Source: SAR202 cluster bacterium (GTDB taxonomy: Bacteria > Chloroflexota > Dehalococcoidia > SAR202 > CAJWER01). Taken from it: a stretch of DNA of 5,651 nt. A program made the translations under genes and the position numbers. Shown in pieces: positions 1 through 5,651 of the stretch. The stretch covers positions 1-5,651 of the forward strand of contig JASLXL010000211.1 of NCBI GenBank assembly GCA_030740335.1. Reading direction: 5' to 3'. Under the pieces are notes generated by a model. That model saw only the letters and a list, made by a program, of their open reading frames with translations. It was not told where the DNA came from and did no database searches. Every line of letters begins with the position of its first letter. Position 1 is the first letter of the stretch.

Positions 1-224
1 TCGGGGCGCTGATCGAAGGGGCAGTCGCCGATTGGCAGGGTCCTGGTTTTGCTCTGGGCCTCAATGCTGCGGTCGGCCTGGTATGCATGGCGCTGGTCGC
101 GACACTGTTGCCCGCCCTGCGAAGGCCAATGACCCCCGACAGTGGTACTCTCTGTCTCTTCCGGCACTCATCCTGCTGGGCCTTGGAACGGCAGGGTTCA
201 GCACAATGCAGGCATCCATCGTGA
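1..224 (+). pseudogene. 3' end of an MFS transporter gene (5' cut by window edge), C-terminus altered by a tandem-duplication junction
   Basis: This is the C-terminal end of a major facilitator superfamily permease, probably an inner-membrane exporter of unknown substrate. Codons start at position 3 and read GALIEGAVADWQGPG, then a hydrophobic TM12 (ALGLNAAVGLVCMALVATLL), then PALRRPMTPDSGT. This matches the tail of the second copy at 297-445 and, more distantly, the end of the intact MFS gene downstream. After the duplication junction near 143-149 the frame no longer matches the family. It adds about 25 unrelated, Cys/His/Arg-rich residues before TGA at 222-224. Everything upstream of TM11 lies outside the window, so I cannot tell whether the gene is otherwise intact. 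If it is, the product would be a full transporter with an abnormal tail. I call it a pseudogene because the 3' end is rearranged, but a functional protein with a replaced tail is possible. Confidence 0.6.
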
Positions 225-445
225 TGTTCGTCGCCCGGAGGGACATGAGGGGCAAGGCACTCGGAGTGGTGAGCATGGCAATTGGCACCAGCCCAATCGG
301 TGCGCTGATCGAAGGGGCAGTCGCCGATTGGCAGGGTCCTGGTTTTGCTCTAGGCCTCAATGCTGCGGCCGGCCTGGTATGCATGGCACTGGTCGCAACA
401 CTATTGCCCGCCCTGCGAAGGCCAATGACCCCCGACAGTGGTACT
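1..445. repeat. 296-bp tandem direct duplication (one partial unit plus one full unit)
   Basis: Bases 1-149 match 297-445 at a constant offset of 296, with mismatches only at 5/301, 56/352, 73/369, 92/388, 101/397 and 107/403 (143 of 149 identical). Similarity stops abruptly after 149/445. The complete unit is 150-445; the earlier unit is truncated by the window edge, so more copies could lie upstream. The unit length is not a multiple of three, so the duplication breaks the reading frame. The unit ends on the 7-mer TGGTACT, at 143-149 and 439-445. TGGTAC at 1567-1572 in the intact paralogue encodes the equivalent Trp-Tyr before TM10, which suggests that the same bases stood there in the parent gene and served as recombination microhomology. 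Confidence 0.9.
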
Positions 446-469
446 GCACACTATGCTGCGCACGCTTAG
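143..469 (+). pseudogene. Orphan C-terminal third (TM10-TM12) of an MFS transporter, duplicated fragment
   Basis: This fragment reads in a different frame from the preceding copy. It begins at the junction with WYSLSLPALILLGLG and continues through TM10, the DMRGKALGV loop, TM11 and TM12 to a natural-looking end (TPDSGTAHYAAHA, TAG at 467-469). It aligns with the last quarter of the intact MFS protein at 562-1872: from GLG to the final PAL/PSL, 49 of 79 residues are identical. The N-terminal nine helices are absent, so it cannot be a working transporter alone. An in-frame ATG at 206 could restart translation, but no Shine-Dalgarno sequence supports it. The open frame extends upstream to about base 32, but that part is copy 1 read out of frame. 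In the loop the family's PEDMRG reads RRDMRG, perhaps through paired indels at 236-241. A duplicated fragment is the best reading; an assembly chimera is the main alternative. Confidence 0.65.
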
Positions 470-561
470 GATGTGCTGTGTACGTCTGGTGGGGCAGGCG
501 ATGGTGCTGTCTGACCGAGGTGGCACATTTGGGGCTGGGCCAAAATCACAGTCTTGGGCGT
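470..561. other. Spacer between MFS remnant and intact MFS gene
   Basis: This is a 92-bp gap with no supported gene, terminator hairpin or convincing promoter. A TATGAT hexamer at 561-566 overlaps the chosen MFS start codon and has no -35 box at 16-19 bp, so I do not call it. The transporter's promoter may lie further upstream, or the gene may once have been co-transcribed with the broken paralogue. Confidence 0.5.
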
Positions 562-1872
562 ATGATAGTGTCCGACTCGCAACTGGCGGGCGCAGGACCG
601 AATTTCACTGCGGGAGTCCCATACCTGAGAGCCAAACGAGTACCCGTCCCCAATACCTTTCGAGCGTTTCACAACCACAACTACCGGCTCCTGTGGCCCG
701 CGAACTTCGCCGCGTACGCGAGTCGCTGGATACAGATGACCCTCCTGGCGTGGTTCGTGCTGGAACGCACCGACTCGGCCTGGCTCGTGGCACTGGTGGG
801 GTTCTTCGGCACGGCTCCAATGTTCCTCCTGGGGATGGTGGGGGGTGTGCTCGCGGACATGGCCGACAGGCGCCGACTTCTGATGATCACTCAAGCGGCC
901 AGCTTTTTGTCCGCCGTCGTCATGGCTGCCCTGCTCCAGACCGACCTTGTAAGCTACTGGCACGCCTATCCTTCGGTAATGATCGTCGGCACGGCGTGGG
1001 CCCTAGACATGCCATCCCGACGATCGCTGATCCATGACATGCTCGGAAGGGACGGTGTCACCAACGCTGTAGCCCTGGACTCGGTTGGCATGTCTTCAAG
1101 TCTCATGCTCGGGCCGGCGCTGGCCGGAGCCATGATCACGGTGATCGGGGTCTCCGACGGCTACATAGCGGTAGCTGCGCTGTACCTGATTTCGTTCACA
1201 CTACTTTCGCGCCTGCGAGTTGCGGCTGTTAGCCGTGATTCGGTTGCACGTGTCCGCCTGCTCCAGGAGCTTGCAATAGGGCTCCGCTATGTCGCGAGCC
1301 ACCCGCTACTAAGGGCGATGGTCTTAATAACGGTCGCCATGAATTTGCTCTCGTTCCCCTACGCTAATATCGTGCCGGTCATCGCCAGGGATGTTCTGGA
1401 GGTGGGACCGGGCCTCATGGGCATACTACTGGCTGCCCCGGGCCTCGGTTCGGTCATCGGGGCCGTCATCGTCGCCTCTACGGTCACCATAGCCCGCCCC
1501 GGACGGACTTTCGTCGCAGGCTCTCTATTGACGTTCGTCGGACTCGCGCTGTTCTCAGTGTCGGACTGGTACGTGTTGTCCCTGGCAATTCTTGTGATGG
1601 TGGGTCTGGGCGCAGCCGGGTTCGGCACTATGCAAGCGTCGATGACGATGCTCGTTGCCCCCGAGGACATGAGAGGAAAGGCGCTCGGCGTCGTAAGTCT
1701 GGCAATAGGCGCCGGCCCCTTTGGCGCTCTGTTGATCGGGACGACCGCCAGCCTCATGGGACCAAGCGTCGCTCTAACGGTCAACGCGGCAATAGGCGCG
1801 ACCTGTGTCCTGCTGGTTGCACTGCTGATGCCATCGCTCATTGGGCCAATTGTGAAAGTTTCCTCCAGTTAG
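562..1872 (+). CDS. MFS transporter, MFS_3/EntS-like exporter family
   Basis: This encodes a 12-helix inner-membrane permease of about 436 residues, a normal length for the family. Substrate is unknown; relatives export siderophores, drugs or other small molecules by proton antiport. TM1-TM2 begin with the family-like FRAFHNHNYRLLWPANF and RWIQMTLLAWFVLE. Motif A (GGVLADMADRRR, residues 94-105) follows TM2, and a related PEDMRGKALGV loop (367-377) links TM10 and TM11. A polar stretch around SRDSVARVRLLQE separates the two six-helix halves. The frame is open upstream to 142, but that part is out-of-frame remnant and spacer. I chose ATG 562 because it is the only ATG just ahead of conserved sequence; GTG 568 is an alternative. 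No Shine-Dalgarno sequence is visible. The N-terminus of about 34 residues before FRAF is longer than I would expect. The gene is a paralogue of the remnant upstream and is probably transcribed separately from purF, which has its own promoter. Confidence 0.88.
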   Translation: MIVSDSQLAGAGPNFTAGVPYLRAKRVPVPNTFRAFHNHNYRLLWPANFAAYASRWIQMTLLAWFVLERTDSAWLVALVGFFGTAPMFLLGMVGGVLADMADRRRLLMITQAASFLSAVVMAALLQTDLVSYWHAYPSVMIVGTAWALDMPSRRSLIHDMLGRDGVTNAVALDSVGMSSSLMLGPALAGAMITVIGVSDGYIAVAALYLISFTLLSRLRVAAVSRDSVARVRLLQELAIGLRYVASHPLLRAMVLITVAMNLLSFPYANIVPVIARDVLEVGPGLMGILLAAPGLGSVIGAVIVASTVTIARPGRTFVAGSLLTFVGLALFSVSDWYVLSLAILVMVGLGAAGFGTMQASMTMLVAPEDMRGKALGVVSLAIGAGPFGALLIGTTASLMGPSVALTVNAAIGATCVLLVALLMPSLIGPIVKVSSS

Positions 1873-1917
1873 GTGTGCTCACGGGGTTGTACGGAGCTGG
1901 ATTTGGGTGCCTCGCCA

Positions 1918-1947
1918 TTGACCCTCCGCTTAGTATCGACCTATAAT
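1918..1947 (+). promoter_or_regulatory. SigA/sigma-70-type promoter for purF
   Basis: A -35 box TTGACC (1918-1923, five of six to consensus) is separated by 18 bp from a perfect -10 box TATAAT (1942-1947). It lies in the 97-bp gap after the MFS stop codon, on the purF strand. Transcription would be expected to start about six to eight bases after the -10, near 1953-1955, giving a leader of only about 20 nt before the purF ATG. That leaves no room for a purine riboswitch or attenuator, so control by purines would need a repressor at the promoter or feedback on PurF itself. I recognise no PurR box. Confidence 0.75.
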
Positions 1948-1975
1948 ACATAAGCTGCGAAGCACGTTATTGACG

Positions 1976-3427
1976 ATGCTTTGGTTCGATTCGGCAGACC
2001 CTAACAGCCCGGGGGCAGCGGTGTCGGTTCAGGGTGATCGTGTACACGACGAATGTGGTGTCGTCGGCGTCTACTCCAAAGGCGAAGACGTGGCCCGTGT
2101 TACCTTTTTTGGACTCTTTGCATTACAACATAGGGGCCAGGAGAGTGCAGGCATCGCCACAGGCGATGGCAAGGAAATCAGGCTCCGCGCCTCAATGGGC
2201 CTGATCACTCAAAGCTTTCAAGAAGACAACTTGGAACGGCTGACTGGCTATGTAGGGATCGGCCATACTCGATATTCAACTACCGGCAGCAGCCAGTCCA
2301 AAAACGCCCAGCCCATTATCTCCGACGGGCCAAACGTCAAGCTCGCCCTCGGGCACAACGGCAACGTAGTCAACGCCAAGGAACTCAAGGAAGAGTTGTT
2401 GGGCTTGGGCTGCACCTTCACCTCGACCAACGACTCCGAGATCGTGGCGCACCTGATCTCCAATGCCCCGGCGATAACCTGGCAAGACCGCATCGCATAC
2501 GCGATGCGCCGACTTCGCGGGGCCTACTCCCTCGTCGTCATGACTAAGGACACTCTGCTGGGGATCCGCGATCCGCTGGGCGTCCGGCCTCTCTGCATAG
2601 GCAAGCTCAACGACGGGTGGGTCATCGCGTCGGAGACCTGCGCCCTCGACCACATCGGAGCGACGTTTGTTAGAGAGGTCGAGCCGGGTGAGGCTGTGAT
2701 GGTCGACGAGAACGGGCTCCGCTCTATCTACCAGAGAAAGCCCCAGCAGGCCAGGGCATCTTGTGTGTTTGAGCACATCTATTTCGCCAGGCCGGACAGC
2801 ATCCTGGACGGGCGTCTTGTATACAGCAACCGAATGGCCATGGGCGCCGAGCTGGCCCGAGAGCACCCGGTTGAGGCCGATATGGTTATCGGCGTGCCCG
2901 ACTCGGCCCTCGCCGCCGCCGTCGGGTACTCCCAGGAGTCGGGGATCCCCTATGGGGAGGGGCTAGTCAAGAACCGCTATGTCGGGCGAACTTTCATCTC
3001 CCCCGACCAGAGGCTTCGGGATCTGGGCGTGCGCACCAAGCTCAATCCGCTGCCCCAACTCATCAAGGACAAACGGCTGGTGGTCGTCGACGACAGCATC
3101 GTTCGAGGAACTACCACGCCTCACGTTGTGCAACTACTGCATCAGGGCAGGGCCAAGGAGATCCACCTGCGAATATGTGCGCCGCCTCTCATGCACCCGT
3201 GTCACCTCGGCATAGACATGGCAACCCGTAACGAGTTGTTGGCCGCGAACAAGAGCATCGAAGAGATTCGCACTATGGTCCAGGCCGACTCGCTGGGTTA
3301 TCTGAGCCACGAAGGTCTGGTCCGTGCCGTTGGGCTCGAGCGCAACCGTATCTGCATGGCATGCTTTACTGGTGATCACCCCATCCCAGTGCAGCTAGAG
3401 ATGGATAAGCTAGCCCTAGAAGTCTAG
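1976..3427 (+). CDS. purF: Amidophosphoribosyltransferase (glutamine PRPP amidotransferase), Fe-S type
   Basis: This cytoplasmic enzyme makes 5-phosphoribosylamine from PRPP and glutamine, the committed step of purine synthesis. From ATG 1976 it has 483 residues. A 26-residue leader precedes Cys27 in HDECGVVG; in this family the leader is cleaved and the exposed Cys is the glutaminase nucleophile. The class II glutaminase domain follows (LQHRGQESAG, GHTRYST, LGHNGN, SNDSE-like TNDSE). The phosphoribosyltransferase domain carries GVPDSA, KNRYVGRTFI and the PRPP loop VVVDDSIVRGTT (about 369-380). Four cysteines match the [4Fe-4S] ligands of Bacillus subtilis PurF: Cys263, Cys409 (APPLMHPC), Cys460 and Cys463 (CMACFTG). 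The frame could begin two codons earlier at TTG 1970; ATG 1976 is preferred, though no Shine-Dalgarno sequence supports either. It is the first gene after a strong promoter and heads the purine cluster. Confidence 0.97.
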   Translation: MLWFDSADPNSPGAAVSVQGDRVHDECGVVGVYSKGEDVARVTFFGLFALQHRGQESAGIATGDGKEIRLRASMGLITQSFQEDNLERLTGYVGIGHTRYSTTGSSQSKNAQPIISDGPNVKLALGHNGNVVNAKELKEELLGLGCTFTSTNDSEIVAHLISNAPAITWQDRIAYAMRRLRGAYSLVVMTKDTLLGIRDPLGVRPLCIGKLNDGWVIASETCALDHIGATFVREVEPGEAVMVDENGLRSIYQRKPQQARASCVFEHIYFARPDSILDGRLVYSNRMAMGAELAREHPVEADMVIGVPDSALAAAVGYSQESGIPYGEGLVKNRYVGRTFISPDQRLRDLGVRTKLNPLPQLIKDKRLVVVDDSIVRGTTTPHVVQLLHQGRAKEIHLRICAPPLMHPCHLGIDMATRNELLAANKSIEEIRTMVQADSLGYLSHEGLVRAVGLERNRICMACFTGDHPIPVQLEMDKLALEV

Positions 3428-3570
3428 TGCTACAAGCGGCGCTGCAAGGGCGTTTGTTGGGTGGGGTATGTGATGCCTAGGGGCGACGTATGCTGCGCTA
3501 GGTGTCCCGAAGAAGTAATATTAAGAATATTATTGTGTCTCCGTTCAGCAGCGGATCAAACGGCTAGGGC
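3428..3570. other. purF-purM intergenic region
   Basis: This 143-bp gap is long for the interior of an operon. The first part is GC-rich with no stable terminator hairpin plus T-run that I can find. An AT-rich block near 3514-3534 holds a perfect palindrome (listed separately). A CCGTT/AACGG pair at 3541-3545 and 3559-3563 could form a weak 5-bp stem with a 13-nt loop just before purM. TATTAT at 3528-3533 resembles a -10 box but lacks a -35 at usual spacing. A separate promoter for purM is possible but not shown. Confidence 0.5.
3516..3532. repeat. AT-rich perfect palindrome upstream of purM
   Basis: TAATATT (3516-3522), a 3-bp centre AAG, and AATATTA (3526-3532) form a perfect 7-bp inverted repeat. 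It stands out in a GC-rich setting about 40 bp before the purM start. In RNA the stem could extend by a G-U and an A-U pair (3514-3515 with 3533-3534), but an all-A/U stem with a 3-nt loop would be weak and there is no T-run after it. It reads better as a candidate protein-binding operator or promoter element than as a terminator. No known motif is matched. Confidence 0.6.
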
Positions 3571-4584
3571 ATGGCAGAGCACACATATAAAGACGCGGGT
3601 GTCGATCGCGACTCTGCGGCTGAGGTAAGGCGCCGTATTGCGCCTCTGGCCGCTGCGACCCACGGCCCACAGGTACTGGGAGGCATCGGCGGCTTCGGCG
3701 CCATGTACCGGCTATCCGGCTACAAAGACCCCGTCCTCGTGTCCAGCACTGATGGTGTCGGCACAAAGCTCAAAATAGCCATCACGCTGGACTCCTACGA
3801 CACTCTGGGTAACGATCTGGTCAATGCGTGCGTGAACGATGTCGTGGTCTGCGGCGCGGACCCTCTATTTTTCCTGGACTATATCGCCGTCGGAGCGCTG
3901 CGTCCCGATGTGGTGGAGATACTGGTCGCTGGCATGGCGCGGGCTTGCGAGGTAGCGGGGTGTGCGCTGATAGGCGGCGAGACCGCGGAGATGCCAGGCA
4001 TGTACGAGGGCGACGATTTCGATCTAGCCGGCTTTGCGGTCGGGGCCGCCGAGCGCTCCGACATCACCAATTTCTCGCCGGTTGCCGAAGGTGATTTGCT
4101 GATAGGAATTCCGTCCAATGGGCTGCACACCAACGGATACTCCCTCGTCCGCGATGCCCTGGGTATCGACGACGACCCGACCCCGCTCACTGAGCATCAC
4201 TCCGAACTGGACGGCACGCTGGGCGAGGCGTTATTGGAGCCCCACCTATCGTACGTCGGAGAGATGAGGGCCGTGCGAGGACGGATCAAGGCTGCGGCAC
4301 ATATCACGGGCGGTGGGCTGATTGAAAACGTGCCGCGGGCGCTGCCGGATAGACTGGGCGCAAGATTCGATACAACGACATGGGACCTCCCTCCGGTGTT
4401 CTCTATTTTGCTGAAACGCACCAGTATTTCGCGGGAAGAGACGTACCGCGTGTTCAACATGGGGCTTGGCCTAGTGCTGGTGTGCGATCGCAAATACGCG
4501 ACGGAGATAGAGGCCCTGGTGCACGGCGCGAGAGTAGTCGGCGAGGTGTACCAGGCAACGGGCGAGCAGCGGGTTACCCTGTGA
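3571..4584 (+). CDS. purM: Phosphoribosylformylglycinamidine cyclo-ligase (AIR synthetase)
   Basis: This cytoplasmic enzyme uses ATP to close FGAM to aminoimidazole ribonucleotide (AIR), the fifth step of purine synthesis. The 337-residue product is close to the 345 of Escherichia coli PurM. Family motifs run in order: YKDAGVD at the N-terminus (6-12), LGGIGGFGAMY (36-46), DGVGTKLK (61-68), CVNDVVVCGADPLFFLDY (87-104), GGETAEMPGMY (135-145), GLHTNGYSLVR (184-194), HITGGGLIENVPR (244-256) and FNMGLGLV (295-302). The C-terminus ends at GEQRVTL, as in homologues. Start ATG 3571 places YKDAGVD where the family has it. The only purine-rich stretch before it, AGGG at 3566-3569, is one base from the ATG, too near for a normal Shine-Dalgarno. 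It lies 143 bp after purF and 24 bp before purH, so co-transcription with purH is likely. Confidence 0.97.
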   Translation: MAEHTYKDAGVDRDSAAEVRRRIAPLAAATHGPQVLGGIGGFGAMYRLSGYKDPVLVSSTDGVGTKLKIAITLDSYDTLGNDLVNACVNDVVVCGADPLFFLDYIAVGALRPDVVEILVAGMARACEVAGCALIGGETAEMPGMYEGDDFDLAGFAVGAAERSDITNFSPVAEGDLLIGIPSNGLHTNGYSLVRDALGIDDDPTPLTEHHSELDGTLGEALLEPHLSYVGEMRAVRGRIKAAAHITGGGLIENVPRALPDRLGARFDTTTWDLPPVFSILLKRTSISREETYRVFNMGLGLVLVCDRKYATEIEALVHGARVVGEVYQATGEQRVTL

Positions 4585-4608
4585 TATCCTGAGGGCGAAA
4601 TTGGTGCA

Positions 4609-5651
4609 ATGAAAGCGATAATCAGTACACACGATAAGACAGGTGTCGTAGGGTTCGGCAAGACCATTGTCGAGGCCGGATTCGAATTGGTGAGCACCGG
4701 CGGTACCGGCGCGGCGCTCCACAAAGGAGGTCTGGATGTCACCCAGGTCGCAGACCTGACCGGATCACCGGAGATTCTGGACGGCCGGGTTAAGACTCTT
4801 CACCCAAAGATCGCCGGCGGTATCCTTGCCCGCCGTGACCAGCCTTCGCACATCGAGGAGTTGTCCGAGCACGGCATCGACACCATTGACCTTGTCGCCG
4901 TGAATCTCTACCCCTTCGTCAAAACGGTAGCCGCTCCGGATGCCACCCTCGAGGACGCTCTGGAGAACATCGACATTGGCGGCCCGACCATGATCAGGTC
5001 GGCGGCCAAGAATTTTCCACATGTAATCGTGATCGTGGACCCGTCCGACTACGGCTGGGTGTCGGAGAGACTCATCCTGGGACGCGGAGACCCCTCGACG
5101 ATCACGCACGAAGAGCGGCGCTCTCTGGCCCGCAAGGCGTTCCAGCATGTTGCCCTGTACGATACGGCTATCTCCCAGTACCTGACGGACGGCGGGACCG
5201 TCCTGTCCGACGAGGTGACCCTCGGATTCTCGCGTCAGACTGGTCTGCGGTATGGGGAGAACCCGCACCAGGAAGCGGTCCTATATGCCGATCCGCTCTC
5301 CACTGGTGGCATCGTCAAGTCGCGCCAATTACACGGCATTGAGATGTCCTTCAACAACTACATGGACGCCGACTCCGCCTGGCGCACCGTGTCCGACTTC
5401 GCTCAGCCTGCGGCCGCCGTGGTCAAGCACACCAACCCCTGCGGCCTGGCCGTCAACGACGACCAGGTCACGGCCTATCGGCGGGCCCTCGCGGGCGACC
5501 CGGTGTCCGCCTTCGGTGGCATCGTCGGGTTCAACCGGCCACTGACCTTTGAGACAGCAAATGCCATGCGCGGTGTGCTGTTCGACATCATCCTCGCCCC
5601 CGACTACGAGCCCGAGGCCCTCAAGATGCTGGAGAGGCGCAAGCGCACCCG
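4609..5651 (+). CDS. purH: Bifunctional AICAR formyltransferase / IMP cyclohydrolase, 3' end outside window
   Basis: PurH carries out the last two steps to IMP: it formylates AICAR with 10-formyltetrahydrofolate, then closes the ring. The frame is open from ATG 4609 to the window edge, giving 347 codons of an expected 510-530, so about a third is missing. The N-terminal MGS-like cyclohydrolase domain shows ISTHDKTG (5-12), STGGTG (29-34) and DGRVKTLHPKIAGG (58-71), with Lys67 at the expected active-site position. It is followed by IDIGGPTMIRSAAKN. The transformylase domain then shows RYGENPHQ (from Arg214) and KHTNPCG (from Lys273), where the Lys-His pair is the known catalytic pair. FGGIVGFNRPL follows. 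A GAGGG at 4591-4595 is 13 bases upstream of ATG, longer than usual spacing. The 24-bp gap after purM implies one transcript. Confidence 0.96.
   Translation, partial: MKAIISTHDKTGVVGFGKTIVEAGFELVSTGGTGAALHKGGLDVTQVADLTGSPEILDGRVKTLHPKIAGGILARRDQPSHIEELSEHGIDTIDLVAVNLYPFVKTVAAPDATLEDALENIDIGGPTMIRSAAKNFPHVIVIVDPSDYGWVSERLILGRGDPSTITHEERRSLARKAFQHVALYDTAISQYLTDGGTVLSDEVTLGFSRQTGLRYGENPHQEAVLYADPLSTGGIVKSRQLHGIEMSFNNYMDADSAWRTVSDFAQPAAAVVKHTNPCGLAVNDDQVTAYRRALAGDPVSAFGGIVGFNRPLTFETANAMRGVLFDIILAPDYEPEALKMLERRKRT

Noticed and set aside
142..561. N-terminal extension of the intact MFS frame back to GTG 142
   Set aside because: The extra 140 residues are out-of-frame translation of the duplicated tail and spacer, with no resemblance to MFS N-termini.
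561..566. TATGAT as a -10 box for the MFS gene
   Set aside because: It overlaps the chosen ATG and has no -35 hexamer at suitable distance.
438..1037. 199-codon + strand frame overlapping the MFS start
   Set aside because: It is Arg/Pro/Gly-rich and low in hydrophobic helices, and it lies in a different frame from the conserved TM1-TM4 of the MFS protein.
2152..2168. CATCGCC-ACA-GGCGATG hairpin
   Set aside because: A 7-bp stem inside the conserved glutaminase coding region of purF is explained by codons for IATGDG; there is no sign of a separate role.
2276..2866. 196-codon open frame on the minus strand inside purF
   Set aside because: It is antisense to a well-conserved purF, resembles no family I know, and such frames are common opposite GC-rich genes.
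562..3427. Functional link between the MFS exporter and purine synthesis
   Set aside because: They are adjacent on the same strand, but purF has its own strong promoter and the exporter family gives no purine specificity, so adjacency alone is not evidence.
3501..3520. Possible PurR box (CCGAAG followed by A/T-rich bases)
   Set aside because: It only partly resembles the Bacillus CCGAAC core, lacks a paired second box, and no purR is seen here.
4765..5268. 167-codon minus-strand open frame opposite purH
   Set aside because: The + strand encodes clear PurH motifs throughout; the antisense frame is a shadow.

Overview
The window looks like chromosomal DNA of an uncultivated, moderately GC-rich bacterium. 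The MFS proteins and the purF-purM-purH order would fit Chloroflexota of the Dehalococcoidia/SAR202 type. That placement is an impression from protein style, not from a marker gene. All recognisable genes lie on the + strand.

Region 1 (1-469) is the broken end of an MFS drug-exporter-like gene. The gene's 3' end occurs as a 296-bp tandem duplication. Bases 1-149 match 297-445 with six mismatches. The first copy runs off the left edge of the window and reads into the junction out of frame, stopping at 224. The second copy (about 143-469) carries only TM10-TM12 and the natural C-terminus. The junction sits on a 7-bp direct repeat, TGGTACT.

Region 2 (562-1872) is an intact, roughly 436-residue, 12-TM MFS transporter of the MFS_3/EntS-like type. 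It is a paralogue of the remnant; the C-terminal parts share 49 of 79 residues.

Region 3 (1873-5651) is a de novo purine synthesis cluster. A near-consensus SigA/sigma-70 promoter (TTGACC, 18 bp, TATAAT) precedes purF, which encodes the first committed enzyme and is of the Fe-S, propeptide-bearing type. A 143-bp gap with a perfect AT-rich palindrome follows, then purM (AIR synthetase). After 24 bp comes purH (AICAR transformylase/IMP cyclohydrolase), which is cut by the right edge. Together these genes cover the first step, the AIR-forming step and the last two steps to IMP. purN, often found between purM and purH, is not there.

I see no RNA gene, CRISPR array, insertion sequence, defence system or convincing terminator. 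The purine cluster is ordinary. The most unusual structure is the tandemly duplicated, frame-broken MFS 3' end.
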